21,912 nucleotides of DNA from an uncultured Flavobacteriales bacterium (GCA_902478645.1 CABSLV010000026.1:1-21912), one strand, 5' to 3'. Shown: positions 1-7,482, numbered from the stretch's first letter. Translations and numbers: made by a program. The notes: generated from the letters alone by a model not told the origin.

Positions 1-74
1 GAAGAATCTGTTAAAAACATCGCTTTCTTTTGATTTTTATGCGTTTACATCTCTTTATTTATGAATAAAAATCG

Positions 75-82
75 TAATTTTG
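75..82 (+). promoter_or_regulatory. Possible Bacteroidetes -7 element (upstream copy)
   Basis: TAATTTTG matches the Bacteroidetes sigma-ABfr -7 consensus TAnnTTTG and lies in an AT-rich stretch at the left edge of the window. No convincing TTTG -33 box stands 19-21 bases upstream. A second match lies at 131-138, so this may be an extra start for the same short transcript or a chance match. Positions 1-74 hold no gene that I can support. Confidence 0.3.
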
Positions 83-130
83 CAAGCAAGAGCTGTGGTT
101 GCTTATGGATGCTTATTTTCGGGTTTGCGT

Positions 131-138
131 TATATTTG
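131..138 (+). promoter_or_regulatory. Bacteroidetes -7 element of a candidate small RNA
   Basis: TATATTTG is a full match to TAnnTTTG. Transcription would begin near 145 and run into the strong hairpin terminator at 220-253. No open reading frame of note lies between them, so the unit looks like an independent small-RNA gene. The -33 box is not clear. Confidence 0.45.
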
Positions 139-144
139 CAACAC

Positions 145-253
145 ATGTACGCAAGTCGCTGATAGATATATCACGTTGATTTTGAGGAAGTGAAATAACC
201 CAAACCTCCTCTATAAGAAAATCCCCGCATCGGAAGGTGCGGGGATTTTTTTT
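145..253 (+). ncRNA. Candidate small RNA of about 110 nt
   Basis: A perfect TAnnTTTG promoter element stands just upstream and a GC-rich hairpin with a T-tract closes the unit. The body contains segments able to pair imperfectly (GAGGAAG near 184 with CCTCCTC near 205). I do not recognise the family. A 6S-like or Bacteroidales-specific small RNA is possible, but nothing seen here proves it. The right-hand neighbour is transcribed on the other strand and ends at 268, so this is not an obvious 5' leader of that gene. It could also be the 3' tail of a gene beyond the left edge. Confidence 0.4.
220..253 (+). terminator. Rho-independent terminator (probably bidirectional)
   Basis: AATCCCCGCA at 220-229 pairs perfectly with 238-247 around an 8-nt loop and is followed by a T run to 253. 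On the minus strand the same hairpin is followed by a T-rich stretch (TTTTCTTA), so it probably also ends the TonB-domain gene that stops at 268. Confidence 0.85.
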
Positions 254-267
254 GTGCTTTTTTCGGT

Positions 268-690
268 TTATCGACCGGGCCTGAAGACGATCCGAAGGGT
301 GTAGAATACCGGTACCCTTTGACTGTTCTGTCGGCCGGGGATCCATTCGGGCATCGAACGTACTATGCGCAGTGCTTTGGCATCGCATTCCGGGTCGATA
401 CCCCGTGCAACCTTGGCGTTTTTTACTTTCCCTGTTTCGGATACCACAAGGCGTATCCATACGCTGCCGGCCACCCCGCGTTCGCGGGCGGACTCCGGGT
501 AGTTGAGGTGGGCGTACAGTCAGTCGTACATCGCTTTTTCTCCGCCGGGGAATTGCGGCATTTCTTCCACGGCAAGGAAGGGTTCGGAGGTGCAGTCTTC
601 AGAGAGAGTTTCGGCAGGCGTTTCAGGAGCATTCTGTGCCGGGAGGAGTGCCGGCAAAAAACACAGAAGGGCAAGCAGGAGTTTTTTCAT
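268..690 (-). pseudogene. Secreted TonB C-terminal domain protein interrupted by one in-frame TGA
   Basis: Read from the ATG at 690 the frame gives a signal peptide (MKKLLLALLCFLPALLPAQ), a short linker, and the motif MPQFPGGEKAMYD typical of the start of Bacteroidetes TonB C-terminal domains. A TGA follows at 522-520. The same frame then continues without a break (LYAHLNYPESARERGVAGSV) through a complete TonB C-terminal domain to the stop at 268. The whole frame is 140 codons, the normal size for a stand-alone TonB-like domain protein. One base change (TGG, Trp, to TGA) accounts for the break. The family usually acts in the periplasm in TonB/energy-transducer systems, but no TonB-dependent receptor is nearby. 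Alternatives are a sequencing error, or restart at the GTG of the downstream part giving a 68-residue domain without a signal peptide. Confidence 0.75.
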
Positions 691-742
691 GGGCTTTGTG
701 CGGTTGGTTGGGTAAATGTAAAAGGAGGACTTTTTCTTTTGG

Positions 743-750
743 TAAAGATA
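743..750 (-). promoter_or_regulatory. Possible -7 element for the TonB-domain gene
   Basis: The minus strand reads TATCTTTA, one mismatch from TAnnTTTG, about 53 bases upstream of the ATG at 690. There is no strong -33 box, so this is a weak call. Confidence 0.3.
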
Positions 751-784
751 GGCTGTTTCTGCGAAGGATCTCGCCGTCGGCCAT

Positions 785-826
785 AAAAAACCCGGCAGGG
801 CAAATCTTTTGCCTGCCGGGTTTTTG
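785..826 (-). terminator. Hairpin terminator of fabD
   Basis: CCCGGCAGG (791-799) pairs with CCTGCCGGG (812-820). The loop can extend the stem through CAAA/TTTG. A-rich and T-rich flanks lie on both sides, so on the minus strand the stem is followed by a run of T. It begins about 23 bases after the fabD stop codon. Confidence 0.85.
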
Positions 827-848
827 TGAAGGGGAAAAATCCTTTTAA

Positions 849-1733
849 TTATTCGATCGTAGCGGAGTAAGCCTCTGCGGACGGTTCGATCTTTTTCACC
901 AGTCCCTGGAGCACCTTGCCCGGGCCTACTTCTACGAAGACCGTAGCGCCGTCGGCTACCATGTTGCGTACGCTCTGGGTCCATTTTACCGGAGCGGTCA
1001 GCTGAGCGATGAGGTTCTTTTTGATCGTTTCGGGATCGGTTTCGGCATGGGTCGAGACGTTCTGGTACACGGGGCATACCGGGGAGTGGAAATCGGTCTC
1101 GGCAATGGCGCGTGCCAATTCTTCGCGGGCCGGTTCCATCAGCGGCGAGTGGAAGGCACCGCCTACCGGCAGGCGCAGGGCGCGACGGGCTCCGGCGGCT
1201 TTGGCGGCCTCGCAGGCAGCTTCTACGGCCGGGATCTCTCCCGAGATGACCAACTGGCCGGGACAGTTGTAGTTGGCGGCTACGACTACGCCTGGGGTGG
1301 CCTGGCAGATTTCTTCTACTTTTTCATCCGGCAGTCCCAGTACGGCAGCCATCGTCGAAGGCACAGCTTCGCAGGCTTTCTGCATGGCCATGGCACGTTT
1401 GGATACCAGGCGGAGTCCGTCTTCGAAGTTCATGGCTCCGGCGGCTACCAGTGCGGAAAATTCGCCCAGGGAGTGTCCGGCTACCATTTCGGGTTGGAAT
1501 CCTTCGCCCAGTGCTTTGGCCAAGGCTACCGAGTGCAGGAAAACGGCCGGTTGGGTTACTTTGGTCTGGCGCAGTTCTTCGTCGCTGCCCGAGAACATGG
1601 TCTGGCTCAAGGAAAAACCGAGGATCTCGTCCGCGCGGTCGAACAAGGCTTTCACGGCCGCCGATTTCTGGTAAAGGTCGGCCCCCATTCCGGAGAACTG
1701 GGCTCCCTGTCCGGGGAATACGTATGCTTTCAT
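849..1733 (-). CDS. fabD: Malonyl-CoA:acyl carrier protein transacylase
   Basis: FabD transfers malonyl from CoA to acyl carrier protein and supplies the extender unit of type II fatty-acid synthesis in the cytoplasm. The 294-residue product is of normal length. It shows the N-terminal FPGQGAQ loop (residues 6-12), the nucleophile elbow GHSLGE with Ser88, Arg113 in the substrate-binding segment SKRAMAMQ, and the catalytic His195 in AFHSPLM. The start was set at the ATG opening MKAYVFPGQG because family members begin just before this motif. An upstream in-frame start would add 24 residues without family character. The gene is transcribed alone from a TAnnTTTG promoter and ends at a strong hairpin. 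No other fab gene is adjacent. Confidence 0.97.
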   Translation of the reverse strand: MKAYVFPGQGAQFSGMGADLYQKSAAVKALFDRADEILGFSLSQTMFSGSDEELRQTKVTQPAVFLHSVALAKALGEGFQPEMVAGHSLGEFSALVAAGAMNFEDGLRLVSKRAMAMQKACEAVPSTMAAVLGLPDEKVEEICQATPGVVVAANYNCPGQLVISGEIPAVEAACEAAKAAGARRALRLPVGGAFHSPLMEPAREELARAIAETDFHSPVCPVYQNVSTHAETDPETIKKNLIAQLTAPVKWTQSVRNMVADGATVFVEVGPGKVLQGLVKKIEPSAEAYSATIE

Positions 1734-1802
1734 TCTTTGGTAGGTTTTTGGTGTGATGTTTCTTTCCTGTCGTTTCATCCGGTTTTCCGGCGGAAAACCG
1801 GA

Positions 1803-1836
1803 CAAAGGTACGTAATAATCATCGGTTTGAAAAACA
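1803..1836 (-). promoter_or_regulatory. fabD promoter, Bacteroidetes type
   Basis: The minus strand carries TACCTTTG at 1810-1803, a perfect TAnnTTTG -7 element. A T-rich GTTTTT box lies about 19 bases upstream, at the position expected for the -33 element. The implied leader to the ATG at 1733 is about 65 nt. Confidence 0.7.
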
Positions 1837-2046
1837 CGGGGAGCGACAGGTGGAAATTCCCGGCCGGTTTTATTCTTTTTCTTTATTTTTAATAATGTTA
1901 ATAAATAGAGCTTGCCCCCTTGGAGCCTTTGCAGCGGCGTTTTTTCAAAAAAATCCTGTGTGTTTGAGAAAGGAAAGTAATCATAAATAAAAGTAATATA
2001 GGATAAAAAAATATTATAAATCGCGTACTCCCTCGGATATTATCCG

Positions 2047-2054
2047 TAATTTTA
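2047..2054 (+). promoter_or_regulatory. Possible -7 element of the Hdr-like cluster
   Basis: TAATTTTA is one mismatch from TAnnTTTG and lies 23 bases before the ATG at 2078. The intergenic region from 1811 on is very AT-rich compared with the surrounding genes. I see no clear -33 box and no other regulatory site in it. Confidence 0.4.
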
Positions 2055-2077
2055 CCCCGCAAAAAACAGGAAAACCG

Positions 2078-2770
2078 ATGGGAAGACTGTATGATAAGTT
2101 GAGTCAGGACGTGCGTTTGCAGGAAGGCATGGTGGCCTGTATCAACTGTGGAACCTGTTCGGCAGTATGTCCGGCAGCCGAATTTTACGCCTACGACCCC
2201 AAGAAGATTGTCAATATCGTTCAAACCAGGGACGATGAGCAGATCGAAGCCCTGTTGCGCAGCGAGACCATTTGGTACTGTGGAGAGTGCATGTCGTGCG
2301 TAACGCGTTGCCCGCGGCGCAATGCTCCGGGGCTCATCATCCAGGCCTTGCGTTCGCTTTCCCAGGACGAGGGCTTTTTCGTGGATTCGGAAAAAGGTCG
2401 GCAACAGTTGGCCATCAAGCGCTCCGTAGGCGAGAACATCCTGCGGGAGGGATACTGTGTAACCCCGCATCTGATGGACGAAGCCCGGCATCCTGAAACC
2501 GGCCCGGTGTGGAAGTGGGAGCGGGACAATATGGTCGATGTCTTCGCTCGTTTGGGGGCCAACCTGGACGGGGATGGTCCCGGACCGATGCGGCGTATTC
2601 CCCGGGAGTCGCTCGACGAACTCGACAGGATCTTTGAAGTAACGGGAGGGAAGGCCCGCTTTGAGAAAATAGAAGAGGCTTCTGCAGCCAAGGCCCGTGA
2701 GATGGGACTGACCGACCAGGAGTATCTCGAAATGGTTTATGCCTCCAACAGCGGTTGCCACAGCCGGTAA
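2078..2770 (+). CDS. HdrC-like [4Fe-4S] electron-transfer subunit
   Basis: The 230-residue protein has two classic [4Fe-4S] motifs near the N-terminus: C21-x2-C24-x2-C27-x3-C31-P and C68-x2-C71-x2-C74-x3-C78-P. A mostly helical tail of about 150 residues follows, and the protein ends in GCHSR. Heterodisulfide reductase HdrC has this cluster layout and passes electrons between the flavin subunit HdrA and the catalytic subunit HdrB. The next gene is HdrB-like, which supports the call. The protein has no membrane segment and should be cytoplasmic or peripheral. Methanogen-type CoM/CoB heterodisulfide is not expected in a Bacteroidete, so the true substrate is unknown. It is the first gene of a five-gene same-strand cluster. 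Confidence 0.85.
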   Translation: MGRLYDKLSQDVRLQEGMVACINCGTCSAVCPAAEFYAYDPKKIVNIVQTRDDEQIEALLRSETIWYCGECMSCVTRCPRRNAPGLIIQALRSLSQDEGFFVDSEKGRQQLAIKRSVGENILREGYCVTPHLMDEARHPETGPVWKWERDNMVDVFARLGANLDGDGPGPMRRIPRESLDELDRIFEVTGGKARFEKIEEASAAKAREMGLTDQEYLEMVYASNSGCHSR

Positions 2771-2810
2771 GGGCGGCATTTTTTTATGTTCATTTGCAAA
2801 TAGGAAGACT

Positions 2811-3920
2811 ATGGAAAATAACGGCCAAGAACTCTGCGACCAGAAGACGGGAAAGCGCCGTATCTGGAAGGAGTACCAGAAGGAGATCCCCGACGATCGG
2901 TATTTTTACGTGCGCAGTTGCATCCGTCAGACGTTTTTCCCGGCTTCGGAACAGATGTTTCTGAAGATTCTGCGGGACGATTTGGGCAAGGATATTTACG
3001 AGAATCCCCATCATACCACTTGCAGTGGCATCGGCTACCATGGCGATGTGATCCCGTTGGAGACCAGCATGACCATCGTGGCGCGGCAGTTTGCCCTGAT
3101 GGCGGAGGCCGGCTATGAAAATCTGGCCGTTTCGTGCATCACTTCCTTCGGCTTGTACTCCGAATTTCTGGAGACCTGGAAACATTTTCCCCAGGTGCGC
3201 GAACGCATTGCCGACCACTTGCGCAAGGCTACCGGACGGGAATTGGTCCTGCCCAAATGCGTGGCGCATGCCAGCGACATCGTGTACCGCTTGAAGGATG
3301 AGATCGCCGCCCGGGCGAAATACCGCCTGGTGGACAAGGATACCGGCGAGCCGCTTCGTGTGGTGGAGCACATCGGATGCCATTATGCCAAGATGTTCCC
3401 TTCGAAAGGGGTCGGAGGGGCGGAGTATCCTTGCGTGCTTTCGGGCATGGCCGAGACGTGGGGCGGGCAGATCGTTGATTACCCCGAGCGTAGGCATTGC
3501 TGCGGTTTCGGTTTCCGGCAGTACCTGGTGCGGGCCAACCGGGGGTATTGCGTGTCGAATACAAAAAAGAAATTCGACTCGATGGAGCCGTATCATCCCG
3601 ATGTGATCATTACCAACTGCCCGGGTTGTCCGTATTTCATGGACCGTTGGCAGTACGTCATTTCCGAGATGGAAGGCAAGACCTATGGCCGCAACGGGTA
3701 CGGTATCCCGGTGCTCACCTACGAGGAGTTGGCCGGTCTGGTGTTGGGGTACGACCCGTGGGATCTGGGATTGCAGACCCACCAGGTAACGGTCGAACCG
3801 CTTCTGGACCGGATGGGCGTGGAGTACGACCCGAAAGCCAAGTTCAAAGGATTGAACGGAAAAGACCTGGGACATCCCGAGGCGCCCACTTACTTGAAAG
3901 TGTGTGGCTGCGGCCTGTAA
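2811..3920 (+). CDS. HdrB-like CCG-domain subunit with a degenerate N-terminal site
   Basis: The product is 369 residues from the ATG at 2811. An in-frame upstream start at 2739 would overlap the preceding gene and lacks family character. The C-terminal half holds a complete CCG cysteine set: C190, C230-C231 in HCCGFGF, and C270-x2-C273 in NCPGCPYF. In HdrB this set binds the unusual non-cubane [4Fe-4S] cluster that reduces disulfides. The N-terminal half keeps only single cysteines at the matching places (C37, C71, C109), so it probably cannot bind such a cluster. The C-terminus ends in an odd CGCGL (C365, C367). The gene lies 40 bases after the HdrC-like gene, with a 176-base GA-rich spacer behind it. 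It probably is the active-site subunit of the complex; the substrate is unknown. Confidence 0.82.
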   Translation: MENNGQELCDQKTGKRRIWKEYQKEIPDDRYFYVRSCIRQTFFPASEQMFLKILRDDLGKDIYENPHHTTCSGIGYHGDVIPLETSMTIVARQFALMAEAGYENLAVSCITSFGLYSEFLETWKHFPQVRERIADHLRKATGRELVLPKCVAHASDIVYRLKDEIAARAKYRLVDKDTGEPLRVVEHIGCHYAKMFPSKGVGGAEYPCVLSGMAETWGGQIVDYPERRHCCGFGFRQYLVRANRGYCVSNTKKKFDSMEPYHPDVIITNCPGCPYFMDRWQYVISEMEGKTYGRNGYGIPVLTYEELAGLVLGYDPWDLGLQTHQVTVEPLLDRMGVEYDPKAKFKGLNGKDLGHPEAPTYLKVCGCGL

Positions 3921-4096
3921 GCCTGTGGGGAACCGGGGTGCGTGAGAAATGCGATAGACCCGGCTGCGGACGAGAGAAGAAGGGGAGAAGGCGAAGGTGC
4001 TGAATGAGGTTCGGAAGAATGGCGGCTGGAGTGAACAAATACCGTCAAAAAAAGAGAGGGAAAAGAAGAAAGAATAACGCTTTGTAAACGCAATAC
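3921..4096 (+). other. GA-rich intergenic spacer inside the Hdr-like cluster
   Basis: The 176-base stretch is strongly purine-biased on the coding strand, especially at 3970-4076, with repeated GAAG, GGAG and AGAGA runs. No convincing ORF, TAnnTTTG promoter or terminator hairpin was seen. Similar spacers occur at 7318-7360, 11228-11345, 12650-12735 and 16725-16794. Confidence 0.5.
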
Positions 4097-5122
4097 ATGG
4101 AGAATGTGATCGTGATCGGGGGCGGAGTGGCCGGAATGACGGTAGCAGCGTCCCTGGCAAGAAAAGGTTACGGAGTACACCTGATCGAAAAGAAAAACGA
4201 GTTGGGCGGCAATGTGGCTGCGTGGGACCGTTTGTTCCCCGAGGGGCGTCATGCGGTCGACGTACTGCGGCACCTGCGCGAGGGAGTCGCCGGGGTGGAA
4301 GTGCGTACCGGGGAGTCGATCCTGCAGATGGATCGGAAGGGGGGCGAATTTTCTGTCCGGCTCTCCGACGGGACGACGGTACACGGCGGGGCTGTGGTAG
4401 TGGCCAGCGGTTTTTCCCTCTTTGATGCCCATCTGAAAGAGGAGTACGGATACGGGATCTACGACAATGTCTATACTTCGGCCGATCTGGAAGCGATGTT
4501 CTCGGCCGGAAAGGTCCTTACCCGAGCCGGGAAAGTCCCGCGTCGGGTGGGGTTCGTGCATTGCGTGGGAAGCCGGGACGAAAAGATCGGCAACCGGTAT
4601 TGTTCCAAGGTGTGTTGCGCTACGGCGGTCAAGCAGGCCAGCGAGATCAAACAGCTCTATCCCGAGGCGGAGACCTTTTGTTTTTACATGGACCTTCGGA
4701 TGTACGACCTGCATTTCGAGGACATGTACTTCAATGCCCAGACGCTCTACGGGGTGCGCTTCGTGCGCGGGAGGTTGTGCGAAGCGGCCGAAGACATGGA
4801 AAAACGCGTGGTGCTGAAGGTGGAAGACACCCTGGCCGACAAGACCCTGCACCTCTCGGTCGATATGCTGGTGCTCATGGCCGGGATGACGGCGCCCTCG
4901 GATACCGAGCGCGTAGCTTCGGCTTTGGGGATCAAACGCGGGAAAGACGGGTTCTTCCAACCCGAGGATGTCTATACCGGACGGAACGTTTCGTCCGTGC
5001 CGGGTGTGTTTTTGGCAGGTGCCTGCACCGGCCCCAAGAGTATTCCGGAGACGGTGGCCGATGCACTGGGTGCGGCACAGGCTGTCGAAGATTTCATAGC
5101 AGCCCATCGGAGAGAAAAATGA
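4097..5122 (+). CDS. Short HdrA/QmoA-like FAD-binding subunit
   Basis: This is a flavoprotein oxidoreductase of the HdrA type. The N-terminus has the dinucleotide-binding glycine motif IGGGVAG (residues 7-13) and the acidic end of beta-2 with GGN (EKKNELGGN). The HdrA-specific [4Fe-4S] set is intact: C156 in HCVGSRDEK, then C169-x3-C173-C174 in YCSKVCCATAVKQA. A second FAD-binding motif lies near the C-terminus (GVFLAGACTGPKSIPETV). At 341 residues it is shorter than methanogen HdrA. It has neither the extra N-terminal cluster domain nor the C-terminal ferredoxin inserts, and so is closer in architecture to QmoA. Its stop overlaps the next start by ATGA, so the two are translationally coupled. 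The electron donor is not evident from the neighbours. Confidence 0.88.
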   Translation: MENVIVIGGGVAGMTVAASLARKGYGVHLIEKKNELGGNVAAWDRLFPEGRHAVDVLRHLREGVAGVEVRTGESILQMDRKGGEFSVRLSDGTTVHGGAVVVASGFSLFDAHLKEEYGYGIYDNVYTSADLEAMFSAGKVLTRAGKVPRRVGFVHCVGSRDEKIGNRYCSKVCCATAVKQASEIKQLYPEAETFCFYMDLRMYDLHFEDMYFNAQTLYGVRFVRGRLCEAAEDMEKRVVLKVEDTLADKTLHLSVDMLVLMAGMTAPSDTERVASALGIKRGKDGFFQPEDVYTGRNVSSVPGVFLAGACTGPKSIPETVADALGAAQAVEDFIAAHRREK

Positions 5123-5448
5123 TCGATTTCGGATATTCCCTTACCAAAAGCAACCGTCTGGACCTCGATGCGGCGGATACGTCGCTGGCTCGGGAACTGA
5201 CGGGACAGGAGCGCAGTCTGTTGCTGTGCATCGGTTGCGGAACGTGTACGGCCGGGTGTACGGCCGGACAGTTTGTCCCTCACAATCCGCGCCGGATGCA
5301 GTTGATGCTCCGTTATGGTCAGACGGACGGCTTGAAAGAGCAGTTGGAACATTGCATGGTCTGCGGCAAATGCCAGATGTTGTGCCCGCGCGGGGTGGAC
5401 TTGCGCAGCATATGGGTAAAACTGGCACGCGCCCTGCAGACACGTTGA
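5119..5448 (+). CDS. Mini HdrC-like 2x[4Fe-4S] protein
   Basis: The 109-residue protein has C37-x2-C40-x2-C43-x3-C47 (followed by Thr instead of the usual Pro) and C79-x2-C82-x2-C85-x3-C89-P. It overlaps the HdrA-like gene by 4 bases and ends 22 bases before the membrane subunit, so it is placed to carry electrons between the flavin subunit and the membrane protein. It is much shorter than the first HdrC-like protein at 2078-2770 and lacks that protein's long helical tail. The cluster therefore has two HdrC-type subunits, suggesting two separate electron-exit points. The start is fixed by the coupling and by the conserved DLDAADTSLARELT segment before the first cluster. Confidence 0.85.
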   Translation: MIDFGYSLTKSNRLDLDAADTSLARELTGQERSLLLCIGCGTCTAGCTAGQFVPHNPRRMQLMLRYGQTDGLKEQLEHCMVCGKCQMLCPRGVDLRSIWVKLARALQTR

Positions 5449-5470
5449 ACCGAAAAAAGGAGACAGTAAA

Positions 5471-7288
5471 GTGCAGGAAAGATTCAGTTACGCCCCGTTT
5501 GTGATCCCCTTTACGGTGGGGTTGATCTACATCATCTCATATTTCGCGTTTTCGTTCATCAAGTTGCTCCACGACCTTTCGTGGGCGGATCGCAAACGTT
5601 TTTTCCGCAGTATCTTCTCGTACAAGATCTTTGTTTCGGGATGGGAAGTGGTGCGCGAGTGCCTGTTGCACGTGAAAATATTCCGCAGGAACAAGCTGCT
5701 GGGATTCATGCACATGAGCATTGCCTTCGGATGGTTCATGATGATCCTTTTGGCGCACGTGGAGGTCAAGATCTATGCTCCGCACCGTTTCAACCTGCCG
5801 TATTATCCCATCTTTTTCCGCTACTTTACCAAAGAGACCGACTTGACCCTCGGCGGTTCGTTCCTGTTTTTCCTGATGGACTTTTTCCTGCTGATGGTCC
5901 TGGTCGGAGTGGGGATGGCCGTGTTCAAACGTTTTAACAGCCGGCCGATGGGCATGCGGCGCACCACGCGGCTGAAGATAGGCGACCGGATCGCAGTGTA
6001 CACCCTCTGGTTGATTTTTCCTTTGCGGCTCTTGGCCGAGAGCTATACGGCCAATATCGCGGGGGGAAGTTTCCTGACCAAAACCGTAGGCCACTTGGTG
6101 GGAGCGGCTCCCGAAGTGATGGGGGTAGGATTCTGGTGGGCGTATTCCATCGCGTTGGGAACGTTTTTCGTGGTGCTGCCCTTTTCGCGCTTCATGCACA
6201 TTCCCACCGAGGTGGTGCTCATCCTGTTCCGCAACGCCGGCATCCGAAGCCGTAAGAAAGGGGACGGGTATGCCACGGCCGAGGTGTATTCCTGCTCCCG
6301 TTGCGGGGTGTGCATCGACGTGTGTCAGATCTCTTCGGCGGCGCATATCTCGAAAGATACCTCGGTGTATTTCATTCGGAAACTTCGGGAAAAGGATCCC
6401 ACGGCACTCCTTTCTGCCGAGAACTGCCTGATGTGCGGGCGGTGCGTGGAGGCTTGTCCGGTGGGGATCGACTCGGTGCGGTTGCGGCAGAATGTGCGGG
6501 AGTTGAAGGCTCTCAAACAGCAGGGTGATTTTTCGTACATCCCCGACCGGGCGGTGGAAAAAGCGGACGTGCTGTACTTTGCCGGTTGCATGACCCGTTC
6601 GATGCCCTCGATCGAAGGACCGATGCTGGCCATCCTGGAGGCCTCCGGCGACCGGTATTCGTACATGGACAAGGACGGGACGATCTGCTGCGGGAGGCCG
6701 ATGATGCTCGCCGGGCAGGTGGAGGCCGCCAAGGCGATGATGGCCAAAAATACCGAACTGATCCGCCGCAGCGGAGCAAAGACTTTGGTAACGTCCTGCC
6801 CGATCTGTTACCGGATCTTCCGCCAGCACTACAACCTCAAGGGCATCGAAGTGCTGCACCATACCCAGTACATCGACCGCTTGATCCAGGACGGGCGCAT
6901 CACGGTGCGTTATACGCCGATCCGTGCTTCGTACCACGATCCTTGCGATCTGGGGCGTGGCTGCGGCGTGTACCAGGCGCCGCGTCGGGTGATCAATGCC
7001 ATTTGCGATCTGGACGAAGCAGCCGAATCGGGCAAGTGGTCGCTGTGCTGCGGGGCTTCGTTGGCCGATACGGTGCTGGGCGAGCGCCAGCGCAGGGACA
7101 TCGCGCAGGATGCCTTCACCCGTCTGACGGAGAAGGGACAGGATGTGCTTTACACTGCCTGCCCGCTTTGCAAAAAGACGTTTACCGGCGTATCGGACGG
7201 CCGTCCGGTCGAGGACATCGCGCAGGCCGTGGCGCGCAGTCTCGTCGCTTCGCCTGCCTCGTCGTCCAATGCCTCTGCCGGGAAGTGA
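5471..7288 (+). CDS. Membrane HdrED/EMO-like oxidoreductase (NarI-like, 2x[4Fe-4S], 2x CCG)
   Basis: This 605-residue protein starts at GTG. Residues 1-255 form about five hydrophobic segments (near 8-34, 77-97, 128-152, 174-190, 215-238). His81, His96, His208 and His243 are candidate haem b ligands, as in NarI/DsrM/HdrE proteins. Two [4Fe-4S] motifs follow (C275-C285 and C319-C329). Two CCG domains come next: C373, C407-C408, C443/C446 and C492, C526-C527, C564/C567. The same order occurs in HdrE-HdrD or DsrM-DsrK fusions and in membrane oxidoreductases that pass electrons from flavoproteins to quinones (EMO type). The upstream HdrC/B/A/C genes suggest that it links them to the menaquinone pool; that is inference. 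No EtfAB genes are adjacent. The C-terminal tail is Ser/Ala-rich and looks disordered. Confidence 0.85.
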   Translation: MQERFSYAPFVIPFTVGLIYIISYFAFSFIKLLHDLSWADRKRFFRSIFSYKIFVSGWEVVRECLLHVKIFRRNKLLGFMHMSIAFGWFMMILLAHVEVKIYAPHRFNLPYYPIFFRYFTKETDLTLGGSFLFFLMDFFLLMVLVGVGMAVFKRFNSRPMGMRRTTRLKIGDRIAVYTLWLIFPLRLLAESYTANIAGGSFLTKTVGHLVGAAPEVMGVGFWWAYSIALGTFFVVLPFSRFMHIPTEVVLILFRNAGIRSRKKGDGYATAEVYSCSRCGVCIDVCQISSAAHISKDTSVYFIRKLREKDPTALLSAENCLMCGRCVEACPVGIDSVRLRQNVRELKALKQQGDFSYIPDRAVEKADVLYFAGCMTRSMPSIEGPMLAILEASGDRYSYMDKDGTICCGRPMMLAGQVEAAKAMMAKNTELIRRSGAKTLVTSCPICYRIFRQHYNLKGIEVLHHTQYIDRLIQDGRITVRYTPIRASYHDPCDLGRGCGVYQAPRRVINAICDLDEAAESGKWSLCCGASLADTVLGERQRRDIAQDAFTRLTEKGQDVLYTACPLCKKTFTGVSDGRPVEDIAQAVARSLVASPASSSNASAGK

Positions 7289-7482
7289 GGGAGCTTCGTC
7301 CGGGTGTTTGTTTGCCGGGGTGAGGGAAGAAGAAGAGACGGGAGGAAGGGAGAGAAAGGTTCTTTTTTGAAAAATCCGTTTCCGACGGGCGGGTGGATTG
7401 TCGATCAGGCTGTTTTCCGGGCCATTCCGGAAAATAATGTGAAAATAGGCTTTCGCACATCCGCTATTCCAGTGTTTTTTTA
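7289..7482 (+). other. Intergenic region between the Hdr-like cluster and the arginine leader
   Basis: The left half continues with a GA-rich run (7318-7360), then turns more AT-rich towards the promoter at 7483. I see no ORF with family character and no clear intrinsic terminator after the membrane subunit gene, so the end of that transcript is undefined. Confidence 0.4.

Noticed and set aside
1898..2779. Long minus-strand frame opposite the HdrC-like gene
   Set aside because: It is antisense to a gene with two clear [4Fe-4S] motifs and has no recognisable domain; GC-rich DNA gives many such frames.
2739..2810. Upstream start for the HdrB-like protein
   Set aside because: It overlaps the end of the HdrC-like gene in another frame and adds residues unlike the family; the ATG at 2811 is better.
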